Of a stretch of 64,000 nt of DNA, positions 1 to 9,700 are shown in pieces. The translations under genes were made by a program, and so were the position numbers. Below the pieces are notes generated by a model. That model was not told the origin of the DNA, searched no databases, and saw only the letters and a list, made by a program, of their open reading frames with translations. This stretch comes from Heliopora coerulea (taxonomy: Eukaryota; Cnidaria; Anthozoa; Scleralcyonacea; Helioporidae): NCBI GenBank assembly GCA_030142905.1, contig JASJOG010000147.1, positions 473,001 through 537,000 of the forward strand, written 5' to 3'. Each line of letters begins with the position of its first letter. The first letter of the stretch is position 1.

Positions 1-585
1 ATACGTATTTATTAAATAAACGCTCCGAAGACGGAAATACTACAATTTGATTGATTCATAAACGGTCGGGTATTTATCGCGTTGCCCGCTCAGGGAAGAG
101 TTAAAGAGCCTATGCTTGGGGGAAAAAAAATTAAAATGTTTGAAAATATGTGAAGTGATAATGTATGAAACAATCAGAAAAGGAAAAGTAACAAAATGTA
201 GCATGAAGTTGGTCAAGAAATTCTTCATGAAATGACAAGTATTGCAAGCCTTTGACGCTCTCTACTTTTCCACTTGTCAGTTAATTTACATCTCAGACAA
301 GCCACATAACAAAGTTCTCGTTGATCTTGCTTATTTACTGCGTACTAGAGAAATATCGGACCTCTGTTTTTGCACAGACCTCGAATCGCTCAATAGTTGA
401 AAACATCGTTCCGATATTTCACTGGGCCAGACCTTGCGCTCGGTCAACATGTAGTATATATGGTTTCCCATGTTTCATATGCGGAGACAAAAGCACGTGG
501 GATGTTGCAAAACATAAGAGAAGCAGCTTCTCATTATTATATTACTGGTAACATATGAACTAACGAGTTTTTATTTCCTTGTTAG
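1..585. other. intron sequence upstream of the first visible DUF885 exon
   Basis: I see no exon here that continues the DUF885 reading frame upstream. The first visible exon begins after a TTAG acceptor at 582-585 and needs two bases from an earlier exon, so this stretch is best read as the end of a long intron. Small ORFs on both strands have no recognisable content. Confidence 0.5.
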
Positions 586-721
586 ACATCTGCCTTACAA
601 CTATAGTCCAGCATATTTGAAAGAAAGGACAGATGTGGCCTTATCTTTATTGAATGAGATCAAAAACAAAAGCATGGATGAAAATAAAATGAAACCTCGA
701 GAAGTAAAAGGAGTTGAACAG
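586..721 (+). CDS. DUF885 gene, visible exon 1
   Basis: The acceptor TTAG ends at 585 and the donor GTGAGG starts at 722. One base completes a codon from the upstream exon, then 45 codons run from HLPYNYSPAYLKER to EVKGVEQ, ending in phase 0. Confidence 0.8.
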
Positions 722-3700
722 GTGAGGTCAGAATATATCACAGAGAACAGGCAGGAGATACTAAGAATATAAAAAAACATGATCAGACAGTAACTAACAG
801 TTGTCCACGAAGTTTCCGTTTCTATCGCTTATGTTATGGCATTATTTCTTCTAGTGTTCAGCTGAGACAATTCGTAGATTCTTCACATTACAGCTTTTCA
901 AACAATTTTTGTCCTGTCTAAACTTTCCAATGCAGCGTTCTTAAAAACTTTCAGTTCAAGCCGTTTACGACTTGATGTAATCCATACCTAAGGCTAGTAT
1001 ATTTAGGGCTAATTCTATCTGTCTTTTTTAGAAAGCTGTCGGAAAATGTCATGCACGCTTAGCAAGACTACAGTTTAATTCCTTTTTTAGCACTTTTGGC
1101 TTGTGATTAATTGACAAGTGTCAATACTGTTTTTTGCAGGTGAAGCTCTTCTTGAAAACTATATTTTCAACTCCTTATGACGGAAACTTCTACGATGGGG
1201 ACTGGTTATTGGGACCAAACCATTTCTGTTGGCAACCTGTATGTCGTTTAGGATTTAGTCTCGTGGATTATGGAATTTGGTTCAATCCAGCAAATGCAAC
1301 TGAATTGGAGGAAGTTCTAAGAAGAATAGCACTGTATGGAGAAACATTGAAGCAGTACAAGTAAGTCTTATAACACTTCAGTTTAACGCTAAAAGACCCA
1401 GCATTGAAAATCTTGCATGTGAAATGAGTTTCTCTATTCATCCTTTCTTTCGAATTGAGCTATAAAGAGTGTTTGGTTTATGTTAAATACAGTCGCCGCC
1501 GCATATATGCAAGTCGCTTATATGCAAAAGTCGCTTATATGCAATAATTTTGGAAATCCAAAACCAAATGTTAAGAAAATTGGGTTTTTTACACCGCTTA
1601 TATGCAAATCGCTTATATGCAAAAGTCGGTTTTATGCAAAAAGAAATATAGGAAGTTTTGTGTCAAATTCGCTTATATGCAAATAAAAATATATCAGTGG
1701 TTTGCTATAAATCCTTCTTTCCGGAGTATTGCAATGTTTCACATTCTTTAACGATGAGTAATCGTGCTAATTGAGCAATTAGCACGATTACAACAATGCT
1801 TCATTGACCTATCTTTTCACTAATTTGCATCACTATGGATAAACTGCTCGACTCGTTATTAAACTGTATAAGCTGCCAAAAATTCAAGCACATGCACACT
1901 TGTCAACTATGGCAACTCGAAAGACGCTAACGCTCGCTGAAAAGCTTGATGTTATCAAATCACACGAAGAAGTTCCGTCACAGTCACAGAAAGAAACTGC
2001 TGCGAAGTATGGAGTTAGTGTTGCTACAATTAGTCGCATTCTGAAAAACACTCAATCCCTTAAATCAACAAGCGAAAAAGTGCAAAATCTAAGCCGAAAA
2101 AGACAACGAAGCAGTGCAGCTCCAGATGTGGATGAAGCCTTGTTCACTTGGTTTCGTCGGGCAAGCACTATTCAGGGTGTTCCAATCTCTGGTGACGTTC
2201 TGAAAGAAAAAGCTCTTTTCTTCGCTAGAAGTTTAAACGTTGAAAATTTTACAGCTTCAGATGGCTGGCTTGGGAGGTGGAAAACGCGCTACAATGTAGT
2301 TTTCAGGAAAGCTCAAGGGGAAAAAAGAGACACCGATACCCCTGCTGCTGGGACCTGGCTGAATAAATATTCTTAGCCGCTACAATGAAAGCGACATATT
2401 CAATGCGGACGAAACCGGACTGTATTACAGACTTCTGCCAGACAGATCTCACATTTCAAAAGGGGAAAGTCTTGCTGGCGGTAAGAATAGCAAAGCCCGA
2501 GTGACCATTACGGTTGGAGCAAATATGAATGGTACAGAAAAGCTGCCTCTGCTCATAATCGGAAAAAGTAGAAAGCCAAGATGCTTCCGCGGTTGCAAAA
2601 CTTTACCCTGCGCGTACGAAGCGAACGCTAATGCATGGATGACTTGCAAGATATTCGAGGAATGGATCAAGCAATGGGACAATAAACTACGAAAAGCAAA
2701 AAGAAAGATCATCTTGATAGTCGACAACTGTACAGCGCATCCATCACATATCCGACTTACAAACATTGAACTTATTTTTCTCCCGCCAAATGTGACGAGT
2801 ATTATCCAGCCGTGTGATCATGGAATCATCAAAGCGCTCAAAGCCCACTACCGCAAGGCCATCATCAAGAGATTGGTTGCTGCCATCGACGCCGGATCGT
2901 CCGAAGATGCAAGTGAATTTTCTAAAAATTTCGACTTGTTAGACTGTATGAACACAATTGTTGCTTCCTGGTCTGAGATAACTGCGAAAACCATCGCAAA
3001 CTGTTTTCGCCATGCAGGTTTTGTGTCCGAACGCGATGGCGATGAAGATTTGTGGGACGAAGATGATGACATTCCATTGGTTCAACTGTTGGCTGCTCCA
3101 CGTGGCATGGATCAACAAACTTTTGACGATATCGTGTCTGCAGACAACCTCCTCGAAACAGCGCCACCAGTAGATGAGAATTCAACAATCGATGAGCGAC
3201 AGAGCATCCAAGAGAGCGACGACGAGATTGAACCAAAGCCCGTAATAACTCACGCTCAATATATTTCAAATTTAACCGATATGAAGGACTATCTCTGTTC
3301 GCACGGCTTCGATGACTGGAAATCTTTCAGCTCTATAACGAACTTTTCTACAAAGGTGTGTTCCAATGTTGCCAAAACACAAACATTAATAGATTGTTAT
3401 TTCAACAAGTAAGAACAGTTATCCATGTATATATTTTTAGATTATTTATACTGTAGAGTAAATACAGCTTTAAAAATGTATTTTCTGTTTGGTTTTTCTA
3501 TCAATTTCGTATTATGCTAATTAACTTTGCTGGACGCGCGTCCTGGGAACGAATCCGCTTATATGCAAAAGCCGCTTATTTGCAAAAATAGGGTGGGCAA
3601 AAAGGTCTTGCATATATGCGGCGGCGACTGTAGTTCACTTTATTGGGGAATAGGTGGTAAGATTGTCTAATATTTTTCACGGAACAATAGACAAAAAATG

Positions 3701-6700
3701 ACCTTTGACCATGACTTTAAATTTTCCTTCTGGGCTTTGTTTGATTTGACTCCCAGTTTATCAAATATGGCGGCCTTCACTTTATAGGCTACTACTGTGT
3801 GATATCTATCCACAATGCTTTGGTCTTTTGATAACCGGTAGGACGTCCTGAGGTCTTAAGCTCAACAAACTGGAAATAATGCTAAATGTCGAAGAATAGT
3901 GATATTCGTGAGATTTTAGCCAGCAGGTGAAAGACTGAACCTGTTTCCGGACGTAAAATTCCCGCAAAATACTCTTTACTATATTTACTGATGTTTCCAC
4001 AAACTAGCGGTATTTTAGTTTCCGTCGTCAGAACACTGAGCTTTACGATTTAAATTTCTCGCCCCAACACGTTTCCTTGTTTGCTGAGCCGACGTCAGAA
4101 GAACAGCAGAAAGGTGGATCAGCTATACTGCGGTAGAACAGATAATTGAAAGAGAAATTTGAAATTAAACCTGAAACTTATGTTCAGTAAGCTTGACGTC
4201 AATGGGTTAACAATACCCAAAGTATACGATGAAATGCACGCCTTCTCGTCCTTATAACGTAAACTACTTTTAAATGACTGTGTCGGACTTCACTTCCGAA
4301 ACCAGTTTCAATCGAAATGCTCTTGTAACCTTTCAGGTCAAATATGAAGTCTGGAGTTAAGGCAGGAATGGTACGCTCATATTCCTCTTGTCGATCTGGT
4401 TTGAATGCCTTCAAGTACGAATTCAATGCAATATCTAGGCACAATAATCCAAAAGATGTTTTGAAAGAATGGTGCGTCCAAGATTTCGTGAAATCGTCTT
4501 ATATCATAAATATATCAATAACTGATCGACAAAATTGGGCAAAGTCAAAAGGAAAGGACATCTCCACCTCAATAACAGATGCTTTGATAGAAGGTTAGAC
4601 TCTATACTTATTAAAGCCGAAAAACTACACAAATAATTCCAGATAAGTTGGAATGAAAACGAAGTGTCTTATATAAAGTCAAATGAAATGTATTGCTTAA
4701 CCTGTTGGACTATGGATAGTGTTTTGGTCCCTCTGCTAAACAAAATAGCACCCATCTAGAGTCAACATTTTCTTAAACTTGCAAATTTTTAATTCAGATA
4801 CTTTAATATTTTGCATCCATTTCTTAAATTAACACTAGACAGCAGCAGGGTTTTAGCGCAAAACTAATTCCTAATTCTTCTGCATTTGGATTATCATTAC
4901 CTTCTTTCGTTTCATGATCAACAGGCGTATTGTTATCAACAATATCTCTGCTGTCTGCATTTCAAGAACTTTACGAGTAAAAAATAGAAAATTGATTCTT
5001 AAAAATTTTATTTAAACTGCCAGCGACTGAAAAATTTAACTCAGTTTGCAAAGAGTCATGTGGTCAGAATCTACAAGGAAAATATCGTTTAAAAATAGAA
5101 CTAAAGGGCCCATTTATTCGATTTGACTGTCGAATACAACTGTACGTTTTGGGGTATGTAATATTGTCTAATAGCTTTTGATTCGCTCGCTAAAGTAGCA
5201 GTACGTTCGCAAGACTACAGTCAGTTAATCACATATATCAGAACGAACAATCGCATACGACAATCATATCGTTTGACTGAGCCTGAAACAAGGAATGGGG
5301 AAGAAAAATATAAAAATAGGATGCTGCTTTGACCAGTATAAAACGGCACAAAGTTAAAGGGTTGGTAGAGAGCTGAATTAATAAAAGAATTCTAACGTTT
5401 TGAGCTATGTCCCTTCGTTTCACCTCTCTGACGAAGGGCCATAGCTCAGGAAACTTTAGAGTTCTTTATTACCAATTCGGCAGTCTACCAACCTCAACTT
5501 TCTGTGCAGGAAAAGAAAACCTGCTATCAGATAGTTAAATAAACCTTTATCAGTTCGTCAAAAAAGTTGTACACCAACCTCGTATTTTTAAGAGGTTGAT
5601 ACATATCCATATATTTAGTTAAATACGCGCACGCACGCACGCACGCACACACACGCACATACGCAAATAAATATGAGAATTTCGGGACATTGTTTATTCG
5701 CAAGTCAACAAAAGAAATACGATGGGTATACTCGTCCAGTGAGGGGGACTGGCACGACTGTTGACGAGTTGACACCTTCATCAGCTTAACTAGTCATAAC
5801 CCCAAAACAAAAGAAATTGGTTTGAAATTGGAAGAACTTCCTACAAAAGTGGGTGGCGAGTTTGAAGATATCCCAGGAAAAAAGTGGAGCGAAACTATAA
5901 TAAACATATTCATTTCAAAACTTGTTCGAAGTTATTACAGCTCTTGGTATCGTCTAAGAACCTGTGCCAACATACAACTAGTAAAACCATTTTGATTAAA
6001 TTCAGGACAACGGTTGAATCGCATTAAATATGTTTTCACTTTTAGGAGTTACCGTTCGTGTATTTAATGAAAAATACTCAGTGGTTTCTGTGATAAAACC
6101 ATTTTACTCAAATACAATGTTCAAAAATCTAAACCATATCTTCTTTTGAGTTTTCCTGGACGATATTATCCTCTCGACCTCGCACAGTTTCCATTTTGAC
6201 CTCCCTTTTATCTGCTTTCATTCAAGATAATCAGAGGTGCTTAGCTTATTTGAATCCTTGTAGAAGTCTACTGAGGTTCTAACTCCTGGAGCCGCTATTT
6301 TTGCTTGAAAATTACGCACACGCTAGTCATAAAAACACGCTCATGATGTCGTCCGCTGACTGTCTCAAATCTCTGGTCATGTGTCTGTTCAAATACTCAA
6401 CGTCTAACTTTACCGGGATTTCAAAGCTCTCGCACATTAGAAAGGCTCGCCTTTATCTGGCCTTTTCAAATGGTACTCACACTTTAAAGTCCCGGTAAAT
6501 TCCTGTCTCGTATATGAACTATGGTATAATTATTCAAAATGATTCAAAGTTTGTTGCATCAATGACATGTAATTAAAAAGAATTTTTTTTCAAAACTTGC
6601 ATACAGTTCATAATAACCTATATAAAACATATAGAAGTTTTCCATCTGTCATCTAATGTACATTCATATCACATATTTTAGGAATCGGCAAACCTGTCGT

Positions 6701-9700
6701 GGATCTGATCAACTATATGGAAGATGAGCATTTGAGACACTGTTTACCGCCAGATGTGTCCAGCGGTTTAGCTTCTCTCCCGGTCGCTTACATCTACCTG
6801 GATGGCAAAAGGACGGCACAGCGCACAACGCAAACCTTACCTTTAACTGGGCAAGCTCTAAGTGGGAAAAATACTTACAAGAACACCTTACCTTACTTCA
6901 CAACAACTGAGATCACCCCTGACGAAATTCACAAACGTGGAAAGGAAATGTTAAAAGTATTTTATTCACAGGTAAACGAAATAAAACAAAAATAGAACAC
7001 AATTCCATTCAAGCTCATTTACGAGGATCTCTAGGTTGAAAACCTAAAACTAATTCATGTGTGAGAAAACAGTCTTCTACTGTGAATAGCACAACCACTG
7101 ACAAATTAGTTCGAACAAAAGGGATATAGAAGTCATCCTGTCCCTCAAGAAAATTTCGGATGTGAAATCATATGCAGTGGTAACATTTTCACATTTGAAA
7201 TTTTCATTTCACGTGTGAAGTGAGAACCTTTTCAAATATGAAATACATAATACAGTCAAAAGGGTTCTAGCCCGAAAGAATTTAAAACTTAGCCTTCCGA
7301 AAAGTTTACATGGAAAGAATAGGAATATTTTCATGTACGAAATTTTCATTTCACATACAAACTACTTAAATCACATGCGAAATGAACTGGTTCATTTGAA
7401 ATTTGATTCATTACATATCAAATCTTAGCATACGAAACTTGTGTTCCACATATGAAAAGGAATATTCGGATGTAAAAATTAATGTCACATAATAAATTTC
7501 CATTTCATATGTCAAACTGAAACAAATCATATGTGAAATATTGATTTCATATGAGAAATTACATGTGAACCTTTAGTGAGGATATCAACGTTGTAATGTA
7601 ACACGAAACTATTTTGCCAACCAGTCATTCTTCTTCACAATTTCTTTCCCGTAAAAGTGTCCACAAATTCTTCAAAGTCACAATGCACAGTAATGATTTG
7701 TTTTCAATTACGCATGACTGAAACTAAAAAATGGACACGGTTTCGACGAAAGTTAGAATTTAAACCTGTTCTGAGAAGTTATTTTTCTAACAAATTTATA
7801 GGCTATAGAGATCGCCAAAACTGTGACAGGTGAATCCGATAATGATACCGCCATCCTTGAGTTCAAAAAGACATTACGTTCTTCAGAACATTTCTTTAAC
7901 AGTGAGCCCTTTCCTGCGAACGAATCTGATGCCAATGCTTATAAGCGTTGCTCAAGTAATAATGGCGTAAAAAGGTACTGCCCGAAACGCTGGGCAGCGA
8001 TGCAAAAGTGGCTCACATCCGTTCGGGCGACAATGGGAATGTTAGCACCAAAACTTGTTCCGCTATTTCACCATGTTGGAAATAAGAATACGATGCCTAA
8101 CTGTCCAATTCAAGTGATCGCCAATCGTAATCCATCAGTTGGAGTCCAAGTTTTTTATAACCCTGGAGGAACATGTCGCAGACCTGCTAAATATGCTCTT
8201 CCTCTCTTTCTTAATAATTATGGCCCGAAATTTACACAGTGGAGCGTAACTGCTCGCGAAACGTGGCCTGGTCGTCACACTCAACTTCAAGGTATGTTTA
8301 TCCCCCTGAAAAAACTACCCAATCCAAAAAACAACAAAAGTAAGATCGGCTAAGGTGTGGTTTAGCAGACGCACTTGAATGTTGACCAGTATTGCTAGCT
8401 CGACAGTAAGGTGACATTTGGAGGGTAATGTTGAGTATGACTTGAAAATGTTATTGGTGATGCAATTTTCCCTTATGGAAATTCTAGATGACTAACCATA
8501 TGTGAAACCTGTTTCACATTTGAGGAAACACACGTGTTCACCTGTGATTTCATGTCATGTCGGCTTTTTCACATGTGTTTCGCATCTCCCGCGTGTAAGA
8601 CCTATCACAAGTTCCAATTTCATAATCAAAATCTGGTATGTGTAATTCTTTTGAGGTTGAAACGGATGATCACATCTGTATGTTTTTGTGTAGATACGAC
8701 ATATGTCCTGCAGGTGAATGATGTATGCACATGTCATCACTTGTGAATAGTCTTGTGGAATTTTCATAAGGTTTAAAATGAGATTTTTTTGATTTGTTTT
8801 TTTCCTCAGGTCAAGGAGAGCACTTCCAAGACAAATGTAAAGATTCACTCAGTTGGGTTGATTTGCAATCCTACCTCCCATTTTTTACCGAAGGATGGGC
8901 CATGTATGCCGAGAGCCCTCTAACAGATGAGGACATGAATATTTATGAAGATCACCCCCTGAAAAAGTATGGCATGTTGCAGTGGCAGGTAAGACCGATA
9001 GTACAATCAGTAAGTTGCTCGACTCGTGGCTGTCTCAAGAGCTGATTGCAACTGTTCTAAATGTGAAGGTAGTATAGATTAGTATTTGAAATGTACATAA
9101 ATGAAATAAGATTTGGTCAATGGTCTCGAGTGTGATAAATGATTTAACATCGCGAGTGAAGTTTAAAAGCCTCGAGGGAAGTGGGCCACGAGATATGTAG
9201 CCCCGAGTGGCTGTTCAATTTTCACAAACGATGTTAAATCCTTTATCACAAGAGTCAACATTGATTAACCATCTTATCTCAGGACTCACGTACAGTCAAA
9301 TCGATTTTTCATTCCATTCGAAGTTCGAAGAGATGTTTGCCGTTAGAAATTAACACATGCAATAATTAGCGTGCGATAAGCGGTTTTTCACATTGTTTTC
9401 GAACGAGAGCAGTGTGATAAGTGGCAATAGCACTCTTATGAGTGAAATGAGTGGAATAAGACGTTTAACGCTTCTGTTGAAACAATGAATTGAGGGTGTG
9501 TCATGAGATAAAATACCAAATAGACTGAACGATGCCATGGGCGATAGCAAAACGGTAGCACCTCATCGGTGTTCTCTAATCTGAAATCCATGTTTACAAT
9601 TCTGAGAAACAAGACTTATAAAATTTACTAAGATCTCGATTAGCGTAAGATTTAAACAAATAAATGACGAAGAACTGTCTTGTGATAAGATGACATAAAT

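Larger units (their letters stand above)
1490..3630 (+). mobile_element. pogo/Tigger-type DNA transposon, 2141 bp, full length
   Basis: The element is bounded by perfect 24-bp terminal inverted repeats (1490-1513 and 3607-3630, starting CAGTCGCCGCC) and flanked by TA on both sides (1488-1489 and 3631-3632), the usual target duplication of the Tc1/mariner/pogo superfamily. It carries one transposase gene on the + strand, broken by one frameshift. It sits in an intron of the DUF885 gene in the sense direction. Perfect TIRs and an almost open transposase suggest recent insertion. Confidence 0.95.

Noticed and set aside
2449..3269. ORFs on the - strand opposite the transposase
   Set aside because: They are antisense shadows of the pogo/Tigger coding region.
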